From Anaerolineae bacterium (GTDB lineage Bacteria; Chloroflexota; Anaerolineae; UBA4142; SHND01): a stretch of DNA of 64,000 bases. A program made the translations under genes and the position numbers. The stretch spans positions 1 through 64,000 of the forward strand of contig JADZCJ010000144.1 of the NCBI GenBank assembly GCA_020851635.1, read 5' to 3'. Below are positions 51,859 to 60,385 of this stretch, piece by piece. Numbering within the stretch: position 1 is the stretch's first letter; every line of letters begins with the position of its first letter. Below the pieces are notes generated by a model that ran no database searches, was not told the origin of the DNA, and saw nothing but the letters and a program-made list of their open reading frames with translations.

Positions 51859-52623
51859 CTAATCCTCTTTTTGTCTCCGCAAACGCTCCAGCTCGGCAGC
51901 AAGTTTTGCCAACTCTGCCTCGGCAAGGTCGGCGCGTTGTGCTTCTGCCGCCGCGCGCCCTGCCTCTGCCATCGCGCGCTCTGTCTCTGCCGCCGCGCGC
52001 TCTGCTTCCGCCTCTGCCTGCTCGAACGCTTCGTTGAATGTCGGCAACAACTCGCCGGTCTCGGGATTTCTAAGCCGCAAGAGCTTGTCCTCGGGGACAA
52101 AACTCAAGCCCAGCTCCCGGCTATACATCGAGCCATCTGCCTGCAGCTCAATGGGCTGGAAACCGCCGCCTACCAGTGTGAACCCCTGCAGTCGAGGTTT
52201 GAGATACTCATCCAAAGGATCAAAGAGGAAATATTCGCGCACGCCGAGCATTTCGTACAAACCGCGCTTGTTGGCAAGGTCCTGAATCCGGGTCCCCTTG
52301 GAGGTGATCTCGAAAACGACGGTCGGGCCCTTTCCCTCCTCCCACATCTTGTAGGTCCGACGCACGTGATTGCTGACTCCTTGGACCACAAACACATCGG
52401 GCACGACGAATTGGGTGATGTCTCCTTCCTCATGATACAGGAGCATGTTGGCAGAGACATAGATTTGGGATGCTTGCCGAAAATAATATTGGAGCGCCGC
52501 AAACAAATAGAGCATCGCCTGGATATGGATTTGCGTTTCACCCATGGGTTTGCCATCCGATTCGGGATATTCCAATTCCTTGCTCACCGGTAGGGGTTTG
52601 AGATGATTCAAAAGCTGTCCCAT
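51859..52623 (-). CDS. Uma2-family putative endonuclease with coiled-coil tail
   Basis: A 254-residue PD-(D/E)xK-fold protein. YHEEGDITQFVVPDVFVVQG contains the first acidic residue; GPTVVFEITSKGTRIQDLANKRGLYEMLGV holds the E..K-like second part; EYFLFDPLDEYLKP follows. Residues about 195-254 form a heptad-rich Glu/Ala coiled coil. Uma2 proteins are abundant in Cyanobacteria and Chloroflexota, often in many copies, with unknown biology. Confidence 0.85.
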   Translation of the reverse strand: MGQLLNHLKPLPVSKELEYPESDGKPMGETQIHIQAMLYLFAALQYYFRQASQIYVSANMLLYHEEGDITQFVVPDVFVVQGVSNHVRRTYKMWEEGKGPTVVFEITSKGTRIQDLANKRGLYEMLGVREYFLFDPLDEYLKPRLQGFTLVGGGFQPIELQADGSMYSRELGLSFVPEDKLLRLRNPETGELLPTFNEAFEQAEAEAERAAAETERAMAEAGRAAAEAQRADLAEAELAKLAAELERLRRQKED

Positions 52624-52635
52624 ACATGCACCTGC

Positions 52636-53151
52636 TCAATCTTTTTGCAAGCGGTCTATCTTTTTCAGCGACACCTTGTCCTTGGAGATGACCAGCCCGA
52701 CCGTGTTGGTCGTTTCGGTAAACGTGACATCGGCGCCTTCTGTGATCGCGTCGGTAAAATCCGCGCCGTCGAGATGGGTCTTGGACAAATTGGCGTTGCG
52801 GAGATTTGCGCCCACGAGTTTGGCGCCAACCAGGACTGCGCCGCGCAGATTCGCCCCTTCGAGATTTGCCTCGCGCAAGCCGCAGGTCTTGAGTTTGGCA
52901 TCGGAAAAATCTGCGCCCGCGCAATTTGCGCCATGCAGGTTGGCTGCGTTGAGCATCGCCCCTTTGAGAATCGCGCCCGTCAGGTCTGCGCCTTCGAGGT
53001 TCGCCCAGCCGAGATTGGCTTTTTCCAAATTCGCCCCGTGCAAATTGATGCCGCGCAGTTTAGTTTCGACGAGGTTCACGCCCTTGAGATCGGCATTGGA
53101 AAAATCGCGTTCGCCCGCCGCGTATTTTTTGACAAGTTCTTGTGCGTTCAT
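52636..53151 (-). CDS. Pentapeptide repeat protein
   Basis: A 171-residue protein with about twenty A(D/N)Lxx repeats (for example ANLEKANLGWANLEGADLTG), predicted to form a right-handed quadrilateral beta helix, from about residue 16 to 140. The N-terminal helix (MNAQELVKKYAAGERDF) and a non-repeat C-terminus cap it. Some members protect DNA gyrase from quinolones, but nothing here shows that role. It overlaps the NUDIX gene by 4 bp. Confidence 0.9.
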   Translation of the reverse strand: MNAQELVKKYAAGERDFSNADLKGVNLVETKLRGINLHGANLEKANLGWANLEGADLTGAILKGAMLNAANLHGANCAGADFSDAKLKTCGLREANLEGANLRGAVLVGAKLVGANLRNANLSKTHLDGADFTDAITEGADVTFTETTNTVGLVISKDKVSLKKIDRLQKD

Positions 53152-53627
53152 GGTTTGTCGAAATTGTATGAATTGGCGATGAATTGGTCAAGCGCCGGAT
53201 AGCCCAGTTTGAAATCCCCATACAACTTGTGCCAGTCTATGCGCGGCAACCAGTAGAACCGAAAGCGCATTCCCTCATCCTCCCCTGTGCCTGTCACCTG
53301 ATGGACCCATTCGTCCGCTGTCTCGGGCCAAGCCCATGCAGCAAAGAGATGCGCCCGTACATCCTCTCCATGCCAATTTCGTTCGATCACTGCGATCCGT
53401 GAAAAAACGTCCAGGCGGACACCGGATTCTTCCATCAATTCGCGTTTGGCAGCCGCCTGAATGTCTTCGCCTTGTTCCACTGTTCCGGCGGGAATCTGTA
53501 CACCGGCGTTGACGTCAACCTGGTCAAAAACGAGGAGTTCGATCCCCGACCCACCCTGCCGCACAACATAGGTCCAGACTTTTTGCGTCACGCCGGGTAT
53601 TGTACGCGCGTTCGGCGGGTTGAACAA
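53148..53627 (-). CDS. NUDIX hydrolase
   Basis: A 159-residue pyrophosphohydrolase. The NUDIX box is complete: Gly48, Glu54, Arg62-Glu63, Glu66-Glu67 and Gly69. Substrate is unknown; the surrounding strands (WTYVVRQGGSGIELLVFD) do not point to a subfamily. The start is a TTG at 53627, 3 bp after the RlmD stop; a GTG at 53591 is an alternative. It lies between rlmD and the pentapeptide gene in one operon. Confidence 0.88.
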   Translation of the reverse strand: MFNPPNARTIPGVTQKVWTYVVRQGGSGIELLVFDQVDVNAGVQIPAGTVEQGEDIQAAAKRELMEESGVRLDVFSRIAVIERNWHGEDVRAHLFAAWAWPETADEWVHQVTGTGEDEGMRFRFYWLPRIDWHKLYGDFKLGYPALDQFIANSYNFDKP

Positions 53628-53630
53628 TTG

Positions 53631-54890
53631 TCACAAGCGTGAGAGTTTTGCAACACATTCGATATGATGGGTTTGCGGGAACAGGTCAACCGGCTGGGCG
53701 CGGTCGAGGTGATAACCATGTTCGAGCAGGCGCGCCACATCGCGCGCAAGCGTGGCAGAGTCACACGAGACATAGGCAATGGTGCGCGGTTTTTTTGCTG
53801 CCAGCGCATCGAGCGCGCCGCGTTCCAACCCCGCACGCGGCGGGTCAACCACGGCAATGTCAACTGCCGTTTCGAGTTTGGGCAGAATATCCTCCACTCG
53901 CCCCTCGAGAATTTCGATGTTGGACAGGTCGGCGGCGTTCGCCCGGGCATCGGCAACGGAATGGGGGTTGTCCTCGATTTCGATCACCCGCGCCACCTTG
54001 CCTGCCAGACTCGAGCCGAATAATCCAACCCCGCCATAGGCGTCCAAAAGCACATCCTCCGGTCGCGGCTCCAGGTATTCGCGCACCAGCTCCAGCAAGA
54101 GTTCCGCCATCGGCGTGTTGACCTGAAAAAATGAATCGGGGGAAATTTGAAACTCCCGGTCGCCCACCCTTTCGGTGAGCGTCTCTCTGCCCAGGATCGG
54201 GACGGTTACGCCGCCGCCGCGAAAGGCAATCGAAACTGGCTCGTCGGTCTCGATTTCGGGGGTTTCGGGGTCCTCGGATTCAAGAATGATGAGTTTTTCG
54301 CCCGTCGTTTGTCCCACGCGCAAAGTAACACCGTCAAAACCATCGGGACCGAGTTCCAGCGTCTTGAACGTTTCACCCATGCCTGCGTCCATTATATAGC
54401 ACACCCGGATAGGCACTGGCGTGTGCGAATCGGGAGCGCGCAGACAAAGCTGCCCTCTCTCGTTCACCACAAACTGCATGTTGTTGCGATAGCTCCACTC
54501 TTGATTGGATGGGATAATGGGCAAGACAGGCGCGTCGGGCAGTTTGGCGACGCGGGCGAATTGATCGCGCACAATCCGGGTTTTGAAAACGAGCTGGGAT
54601 TCGTACGCAATGTGCTGCCACTGGCAGCCGCCACAAAAGGATTCGAGATTGGTGATCGCCGGGGTGGGCGGAAAATGCGGACAGCGCGGCGTGACGCGCG
54701 CGGGCGAAGGTTCGAGAATCTCAAGCACACGCCCGCGCGCAAAGCCGCGCCTGGACTCGACAATTTCCACGCGCGCCCGTTCGCCCGCGATGGCATAGGG
54801 GACAAAGAGCACGCGCCCGTTTTCCTCGCGCGCGAGCGCCTCGCCCCCCTGTGCCATCGTTTCGAACGTAACTATCGTCTCTTGAGACAC
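53631..54890 (-). CDS. rlmD: 23S rRNA uracil-C5 methyltransferase (RlmD/TrmA family)
   Basis: A 419-residue SAM-dependent enzyme. N-terminal TRAM domain (about 1-60); Cys70, Cys86 and Cys89 (CPHF, then CGGCQWQH) belong to the 4Fe-4S cluster; the SAM-binding part shows LLDAYGGVGLFG; VDPPRAGLERG, YVSCDSATLARD (with the catalytic Cys) and HHIECVAKL close the pattern. RlmD, RlmC and TrmA cannot be told apart reliably by eye; the iron-sulfur motif favours the rRNA enzymes. First gene of the group with the NUDIX and pentapeptide genes. Confidence 0.88.
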   Translation of the reverse strand: MSQETIVTFETMAQGGEALAREENGRVLFVPYAIAGERARVEIVESRRGFARGRVLEILEPSPARVTPRCPHFPPTPAITNLESFCGGCQWQHIAYESQLVFKTRIVRDQFARVAKLPDAPVLPIIPSNQEWSYRNNMQFVVNERGQLCLRAPDSHTPVPIRVCYIMDAGMGETFKTLELGPDGFDGVTLRVGQTTGEKLIILESEDPETPEIETDEPVSIAFRGGGVTVPILGRETLTERVGDREFQISPDSFFQVNTPMAELLLELVREYLEPRPEDVLLDAYGGVGLFGSSLAGKVARVIEIEDNPHSVADARANAADLSNIEILEGRVEDILPKLETAVDIAVVDPPRAGLERGALDALAAKKPRTIAYVSCDSATLARDVARLLEHGYHLDRAQPVDLFPQTHHIECVAKLSRL

Positions 54891-54913
54891 AAATCCTTTG
54901 TCCTTTGTCGTCC

Positions 54914-56179
54914 TTAATTGATCGCATCCAACCGCACATAGTCGCGCAGAACATCCGGGACTTGGATCGAGTTATCCTCTTGCTGGTAATTTTCGAGAAT
55001 CGCAATCATGGTGCGCGGGATGCCGAGACCCGAACCGTTGAGCGTGTGGACGAATTCGGGTTTTGCGCCGGGGCTGCGGCGAAAGCGAATGTTGCCGCGC
55101 CGCGCTTGAAAGTCGCGCACGTTCGATGCGCTCGAGACTTCGAGCCATTCGCCGATGCCGGGAGCCCACACTTCGAGGTCATACGTCTTGGTCGAACCAA
55201 ACCCAAGGTCACCCGTGCAAAGCTGTTTTACGCGATACGGAATCTTGAGCAGATGCAAAATGTCCTCAATGTCCGCGAACATGTTTTGCAACTCTTGTTC
55301 CGAGTCTTCGGGCTTGCAGTATTTGTACATTTCGACCTTGTCGAATTGAAAACCGCGCTTGATGCCGCGCGTATCTTTACCCGCCGCCAGATTTTCTTTG
55401 CGAAAACATGGCGTATAAGCGGTATAGTTCAACGTGAGCTGCTCACCGTCGAGAATGTCGCCCATGTGCAAACCCGTGAGCGGGACCTCGGCGGTCGGGA
55501 CGAACCAGGCGTCCCGTTCGACATCATGATACAAGTTTTCTCTGAACTTGGGCAGCTGCCCTGCCGCGAGCATGACATCTTGTTTGACCATGAACGGGAG
55601 CCCGAATTCGCGATAGCCGCGGGCGATGTGGTGGTCGAGCAGCCATTGAATCAGACCGCGCTGGAGTTTGGCGATGGGTCCGCTCGTCACATAAAAGCGT
55701 GTGCCCGCCAGCTTGACGCCGCGCTCGAAATCGAGATAGCCGAGTTTGGGTCCGAGTTCGTAATGCGGCAACGGCGTGAACGCAAACTCGCGCAATGCGC
55801 CAACGGTTTTGAGGACCACGTTTTCGCTGTCATCTTTGCCCGGCGGCACATCGGGGTCGGGCACGTTGGGGAGCTCGTATAACGCCTCTTGCAGCTGCGC
55901 GTCGAGCTCGCTGACGAGGGTATCGAGTCCGTCAATTTGAATGTTGATGGCGCGCACCCGGTCCTTTATGGTCTCGCGCCCGCTCTCGTCTTGCATGCGT
56001 CCGATCTCTTTCGAGGCGCTGTTGCGCTGGGCGCGTAACGCCTCCAATTCGCTCAATTTGGCGCGGCGTTCTTCATCCAGCGCCAGAATGCGGTCTATGG
56101 GCGCGGGGTCCATCTGGCGTTTGACGAGCGCCTCGCGCATCAAGTCGGGTTTTTCACGAATCATTCGAATGTCGTTCAT
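54914..56179 (-). CDS. serS: Seryl-tRNA synthetase
   Basis: Charges tRNA(Ser). The 421 residues have the N-terminal coiled-coil arm (about 25-105) and the class II core: motif 2 in PCFRKENLAAGKDTRGIKRGFQFDKVEM and motif 3 in LNGSGLGIPRTMIAILENYQ. TAEVPLTGLHMGDILDGEQL carries the serine pocket TAEVPL. It overlaps mug by 4 bp and is controlled by an upstream serine T-box. Confidence 0.97.
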   Translation of the reverse strand: MNDIRMIREKPDLMREALVKRQMDPAPIDRILALDEERRAKLSELEALRAQRNSASKEIGRMQDESGRETIKDRVRAINIQIDGLDTLVSELDAQLQEALYELPNVPDPDVPPGKDDSENVVLKTVGALREFAFTPLPHYELGPKLGYLDFERGVKLAGTRFYVTSGPIAKLQRGLIQWLLDHHIARGYREFGLPFMVKQDVMLAAGQLPKFRENLYHDVERDAWFVPTAEVPLTGLHMGDILDGEQLTLNYTAYTPCFRKENLAAGKDTRGIKRGFQFDKVEMYKYCKPEDSEQELQNMFADIEDILHLLKIPYRVKQLCTGDLGFGSTKTYDLEVWAPGIGEWLEVSSASNVRDFQARRGNIRFRRSPGAKPEFVHTLNGSGLGIPRTMIAILENYQQEDNSIQVPDVLRDYVRLDAIN

Positions 56180-56694
56180 GACAGTTGCTCCTGTTTCAAG
56201 GAATGTTGGAATCGTTTCAATTCGCTAAACCACTCGACCACTCGGGGCCGGTAGTGGGCATTGCGCGGACTGGTTGAAGGCACGATAAAGAGTTTTGTGT
56301 TCCCCCAATCGGGGGAGGATTGCGCGCCAAATACCGCGCGGCGGTCAAAAGCGGCGCGGAACCCTGTAATGCCGACAAAGCATGTCACGCGCGGGGCAAA
56401 CCGTTCAATTTTGGCGCGCAGGATTTCACCGCCCGCACCGAATTCGTCGCGCGTGAGCGAATCAATGTTCGGCGTAACGCGCGGCACAAGGTCGGTGAGT
56501 CCAAAACCAAATTCGTTTATACGCACATCGTCCTGCAGACCAAGCCGTTGCGAAACAAGACCCGATTCATACAGCGCGGTCCAAAAAAGATTGGTCGAGC
56601 GCGCAAAATAATGCCCCACTTTGTCGGAATAGCGGCCCGGGTTGAGACCGACAAAAATGATTTCGAGATTTGGCGCGAGATAATCGGGCAACAT
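56176..56694 (-). CDS. mug: Mismatch-specific uracil/thymine-DNA glycosylase (Mug/TDG family)
   Basis: Removes uracil or thymine mispaired with guanine. IIFVGLNPGRYSDKVGHYFA (catalytic-loop GLNPG) and FIVPSTSPRNAHYR (substrate-loop) are the family motifs. From the ATG at 56694 the protein is 172 residues; a start 18 bases upstream is possible. It lies between the T-box and serS and overlaps serS by ATGA, so serine-tRNA charging controls it too. Confidence 0.87.
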   Translation of the reverse strand: MLPDYLAPNLEIIFVGLNPGRYSDKVGHYFARSTNLFWTALYESGLVSQRLGLQDDVRINEFGFGLTDLVPRVTPNIDSLTRDEFGAGGEILRAKIERFAPRVTCFVGITGFRAAFDRRAVFGAQSSPDWGNTKLFIVPSTSPRNAHYRPRVVEWFSELKRFQHSLKQEQLS

Positions 56695-56786
56695 ACAAGA
56701 ACACACAACCAAGAATCAACAGTGCCGAAATCGGCAGAGGGGCAAAATTGTTGCGAATGAAATCCGCCGTTTGCCCTACAGAATAA

Positions 56787-57035
56787 AAAACGCCCGCCCT
56801 GTAAAGGGCGAGCGTCGCTCGCGGTGCCACCTTTGTTTGGGTCGAACGGAATTTTGTTCAACCCATCTCTGTCGCCCGATAACGGGGGCGGACCGAAACT
56901 GTTTATCACAGCTGCGCCGGAAAAAGTGAAACCCTCTTTCCCGCCGAATTGGATTTCATTTGCTCCGGCTATCGCCCTTGCACCGTACGGCGACTCGCTA
57001 AAGCCAATACAAATTACTTGATTCGGCAACGCGTG
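56787..57035 (-). ncRNA. Serine-specific T-box riboswitch upstream of mug-serS
   Basis: The minus strand carries the T-box core GGTGGCACCGCG (56831-56820), followed by a terminator (56814-56805 with 56800-56791) and a U-run. Upstream are the AGTA S-turn of the specifier loop (57018-57015) and a GAAATCCA stretch whose TCC (56953-56951) is a serine codon. A stem III-like hairpin (about 56871-56836) precedes the T-box. Uncharged tRNA(Ser) should stabilise the antiterminator and allow mug-serS transcription. Confidence 0.9.
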
Positions 57036-57041
57036 CGGCGG

Positions 57042-57070
57042 ATGATAGCATGGCAAAAGGAGGGTGTCAA
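57042..57070 (-). promoter_or_regulatory. Promoter of the serine T-box transcript
   Basis: On minus, a perfect TTGACA (57070-57065), a 17-bp spacer and TATCAT (57047-57042). The start of transcription would be near 57035, just ahead of stem I. Confidence 0.8.
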
Positions 57071-57165
57071 ACGCAAAAATATCAGTCAAAATCAGGCAGA
57101 TCCGAAATCTCCTAACCAAGGACCAAACAATTCATTCCGTACCCGTTCGTAGCGTGATACATGGT

Positions 57166-57194
57166 TTGTCCTTAATGTGCCCACATGCTATATT
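57166..57194 (+). promoter_or_regulatory. Promoter of the DUF2723 gene, apparently leaderless
   Basis: TTGTCC (57166-57171), 17 bp, then TATATT (57189-57194). Seven bases separate the -10 from the ATG at 57202. Confidence 0.65.
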
Positions 57195-57201
57195 TCGGGG
57201 A

Positions 57202-59565
57202 ATGGAATACGGTCAGGCAAATCTCGAAAATCGCCTCAAACGGGTTGACTGGTTGGTGGGCGCGATCCTATTTGTATTTACCCTATTTATCTATCTCCGC
57301 ACTCTTGCTCCCACCGTCGCTTATCTCTTTGACGATTCGCTGGAATTTCAACTTCTCGCTTCACGGATGGCAATCGCCCATCCCACAGGATATCCCCTCT
57401 ATTCGATTTTGCTCAAACTCGCGACATTTTTGCCCTTTGGCGACGTGGCGTATCGCGTGAATTTGGCGTCTGCGCTCTGCGCGGCGGGCGCGGTGATGTT
57501 TGTGTATTTGGGGGCGCGGCTCATCACCGAGCATTTGTTCACCGCCAACAACCCGTTCGGCGATATTTTGGTGCGCGCGCCCGCTTTTATTGCTGCGCTC
57601 GTCCTCGCATTTGGCGAAACATTCTGGTCGCAGGCGGTCATCGGCGAGGTGTATGCCCTGCAAGCGTTTCTCACGGCGATGATGTTGTGGCTCGTGCTGG
57701 AATGGAGTTGGGAGCAGAGGACGTTTCAGGCGTCGGGGGAAATACAGAACCGCAACGGGTTTGCGAGTCAAATTTCACTCGTGCTGCTCGCTTTTTTTGC
57801 CGGGCTGATGCTTACGCATCATCGCATGTCCGTGCTGCTGTATCCCGCGCTCGTCGTCTATGTGCTAAGCTATGACCGTTCCATGTTCCGACAGCCGGTC
57901 ATGCTGGTCAAGCTCGCGCTCGCATTCGCTCTTCCCCTTTTGCTCTATTTGTATCTGCCCATTCGCGGCGCCGTGACTTTGTCGCTGGATGGCGCATATC
58001 AAAACACGCCGGATGGGTTTATCAATTGGGTCCTCGGCACGGCATACACGGTCTTTGTCACCGAAAACCCATTCAACCAGGCGCGCGATGCGAGCTATTT
58101 TTTTGATCTGCTGGTGAACGACATGAGCGCGTGGGGCTTGGTCGCCGCGTGCGGGGGTCTGGTGACGCTGTTTTTGCGCGCGTGGCGCGAGTGGCTCTTG
58201 CTGGCCCTCGCGCTGGGGGCGAATCTGGTTTTTGTCCTGTCCTATCAAGTCGCCGACATTAACGTCTTTTTCATCCCGACCTATGTGATATTGGCTCTGC
58301 TCGGCGCGGCAGGGCTGGCAGGCGCCCTGTGGCTTGTTTATTATGCGTTTTCAAATCGCGCGGCGACAATTGCGGCGACCGTCGGCGCGCTCGTCCTGCT
58401 TCTGATTCCATTCAGTTTGTATCGTGACCACTATGCGCGGGTGGATTTGTCCGCCAAGCTCGACGTTATCGAGTATGGGCGTCAGGTGCTGGCACAACGA
58501 TTTCCCGAGAACGCGACGATCATTGGGATTCTGGGAGAAATGTCTCTGCTGCGCTATCTTCAAGACACGGGGCAATCATACAATCCGGTGGAGACGATTG
58601 CGGCGGACTCGGAAGAGGACCGCATCAAGGCGATTCAGGATGCGCTCGCCCGCAATCGCACGGTCTATTTGACGCGCACGCTGGCGGGGCTTGCCGAAAA
58701 ATATTCGCTGACGTCGGTGGGTCCGTTGATCCGGGTCCAAACCAAAGCGAACAAGACGGAAGCGCCGACCAAGCTCAAGCCCTTGGATGCCGATTTTGGC
58801 GACGTAAAATTGTTGGGGTACGACACCGAATCGCACATCGGACATGCGGTTGATGGACCGTGGAACCCCCAGCAATACGTGGACGTGACGCTCTATTGGC
58901 AGCCGCAGACCAAGTTGCAAAATGCGCGCCTGGTGTCGCTGAAATTGCTCGACGCGCAAGGCAGGACCGCGGGACAGCTGGATCGCCAACCTGTACTGGA
59001 CGCGTACCCGACCAATTTGTGGCGAAACGGCGAATACATCGCCGACACGTATCGTGTGCCGGTGGTTGTGGGCGCGGCGCCGGGCGAGTACGCACTTCAA
59101 GTTACGCTGTATGACCCTGAAACAGGCGAAATTTACGGTCAACAAGAATTGGAGCGCTACCGGATTGATGCGCAGCAGGTCAACATGCCGCGCGAACTGC
59201 TCGGCGTCTCCAAAACGGTCGTGCGCGATCTGGGCGGGGTGGAATTGAGCGGCTATGACCTTGACACAACCGAGCCGTATCTCCCTGGCGCAAGCATACC
59301 CATCACGCTTTTGTGGCGCAATCTGCTGCAAGAGACCCCTCGCGATTATGAGGTGACGGTTTCGGAAGAACTGGGCAAAGTCATCGCAACACAACCCGGC
59401 AGCGTCACCGGCAAGTCAGGGGAGTATGTGCGACAGGATGTGAGCGTGACCCTGCCGAATTCGCTCGCGCCGGGAAAATACATCGTGCGCGTCACCGTGC
59501 CCGGTGGTTTGCCGCTGCAGAATAATACCGCCACGCTCGGCAGAATGGAGGTCGCAGCGCCATGA
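57202..59565 (+). CDS. DUF2723 GT-C glycosyltransferase-like membrane protein with two C-terminal beta modules
   Basis: A 787-residue protein. The N-terminal DUF2723 region begins after the first helix with YLRTLAPTVAYLFDDSLEFQLL and HPTGYPLYSILLKL; about ten to eleven membrane helices run to about residue 425. The family is related to GT-C protein O-mannosyltransferases. A soluble segment follows, then two beta-sandwich-like modules (about 525-665 and 670-787) similar to those ending the GT-C protein at 19 kb. Start at 57202 is set by the promoter; upstream codons look non-coding. It overlaps the next gene by ATGA. Confidence 0.85.
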   Translation: MEYGQANLENRLKRVDWLVGAILFVFTLFIYLRTLAPTVAYLFDDSLEFQLLASRMAIAHPTGYPLYSILLKLATFLPFGDVAYRVNLASALCAAGAVMFVYLGARLITEHLFTANNPFGDILVRAPAFIAALVLAFGETFWSQAVIGEVYALQAFLTAMMLWLVLEWSWEQRTFQASGEIQNRNGFASQISLVLLAFFAGLMLTHHRMSVLLYPALVVYVLSYDRSMFRQPVMLVKLALAFALPLLLYLYLPIRGAVTLSLDGAYQNTPDGFINWVLGTAYTVFVTENPFNQARDASYFFDLLVNDMSAWGLVAACGGLVTLFLRAWREWLLLALALGANLVFVLSYQVADINVFFIPTYVILALLGAAGLAGALWLVYYAFSNRAATIAATVGALVLLLIPFSLYRDHYARVDLSAKLDVIEYGRQVLAQRFPENATIIGILGEMSLLRYLQDTGQSYNPVETIAADSEEDRIKAIQDALARNRTVYLTRTLAGLAEKYSLTSVGPLIRVQTKANKTEAPTKLKPLDADFGDVKLLGYDTESHIGHAVDGPWNPQQYVDVTLYWQPQTKLQNARLVSLKLLDAQGRTAGQLDRQPVLDAYPTNLWRNGEYIADTYRVPVVVGAAPGEYALQVTLYDPETGEIYGQQELERYRIDAQQVNMPRELLGVSKTVVRDLGGVELSGYDLDTTEPYLPGASIPITLLWRNLLQETPRDYEVTVSEELGKVIATQPGSVTGKSGEYVRQDVSVTLPNSLAPGKYIVRVTVPGGLPLQNNTATLGRMEVAAP

Positions 59566-60323
59566 AGATGGATTTGAATGCCGATTTTGGCGAAAGTTTC
59601 GGCATTTATGAATTTGGTGAGGATGAGGCGTTGATGCCATACATCACCTCTGCCAATATCGCGTGCGGGTTTCACGGCGGCGACCCAATGGTGATGCAGC
59701 GCACTGTCGCGCTCGCCAAGGCGCACGGCGCGGCACTCGGCGCGCATCCGGGATATATGGACCTGGCGGGATTTGGGCGGCGCGCGATCAAAATGTCTGA
59801 AAGCGAAATCGAGAGTTTGCTCTTGTACCAACTGGGCGCGCTCGCGGGCTTCGCTCGGGCGCAGGGCACGACCCTACGACATGTCAAGCCGCACGGAGCG
59901 CTCTATACTGCCGCGACCGAAGATTTGACCGTCGCCAGAGCAATCGCGCGGGCAGTCACTCGCTTTGACTCGAGATTGGTCCTTGTGGGTCTAGCAAATT
60001 CCAGATTGATGCAAGCGGCAAACGAGTTCGGGCTGTCGGGTGGACGCGAAGGTTTTGTAGACCGCGCCTACAAAGGGGATGGCACGCTCATGCCGCGCAC
60101 GGAAATCAGCGCGGTTATTGCTTCACCCGCGCGGGCGGTGCAGGTGGCGATACAGCTCGTGCGCCAAGGGACCGTGCGGGCAATTGACGGCAGTCTGCTG
60201 CCAATGGAGGTAGATACCCTGTGCATTCACAGCGACACACCCTATGCAGTCGAGATTGCGCGCGCTGTAACTGAGGCGCTGCGCGCCGAGGGTGTCGAAC
60301 TAAAAGCAATGTCCGCGGAATGA
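59562..60323 (+). CDS. pxpA: 5-oxoprolinase subunit A (LamB/YcsF family)
   Basis: PxpA works with PxpB and PxpC to open the ring of 5-oxoproline. The 253 residues show MDLNADFGESFG, ITSANIACGFHGGD, GAHPGYMDLAGFGRR, VKPHGALY and EGFVDRAYKGDGTLMPR, all diagnostic. No pxpB or pxpC is adjacent; the partners may be elsewhere. Translationally coupled to the DUF2723 gene by a 4-bp overlap. Confidence 0.93.
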   Translation: MKMDLNADFGESFGIYEFGEDEALMPYITSANIACGFHGGDPMVMQRTVALAKAHGAALGAHPGYMDLAGFGRRAIKMSESEIESLLLYQLGALAGFARAQGTTLRHVKPHGALYTAATEDLTVARAIARAVTRFDSRLVLVGLANSRLMQAANEFGLSGGREGFVDRAYKGDGTLMPRTEISAVIASPARAVQVAIQLVRQGTVRAIDGSLLPMEVDTLCIHSDTPYAVEIARAVTEALRAEGVELKAMSAE

Positions 60324-60337
60324 GCGAGGACCAAAAA

Positions 60338-60378
60338 CAAGAGTGGTGGCAGAAATGAATCTGTCACCACTCTTTTTG
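60338..60378. terminator. Bidirectional hairpin terminator
   Basis: GAGTGGTGGCAG (60341-60352) pairs with CTGTCACCACTC (60361-60372) with one G-U pair and an 8-base loop, flanked by A-rich and T-rich runs. Confidence 0.85.
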
Positions 60379-60385
60379 TATTGCG

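Larger units (their letters stand above)
56695..57201. other. Gene-free region between divergent mug-serS and the DUF2723 gene
   Basis: Holds the serine T-box and its promoter on minus and the DUF2723 promoter on plus. The space 57071-57165 shows nothing else I can support. Confidence 0.7.

Noticed and set aside
52636-53151. Quinolone-resistance (Qnr-like) role for the pentapeptide protein
   Set aside because: The repeat helix alone does not indicate gyrase protection; the loops typical of Qnr proteins are not evident.
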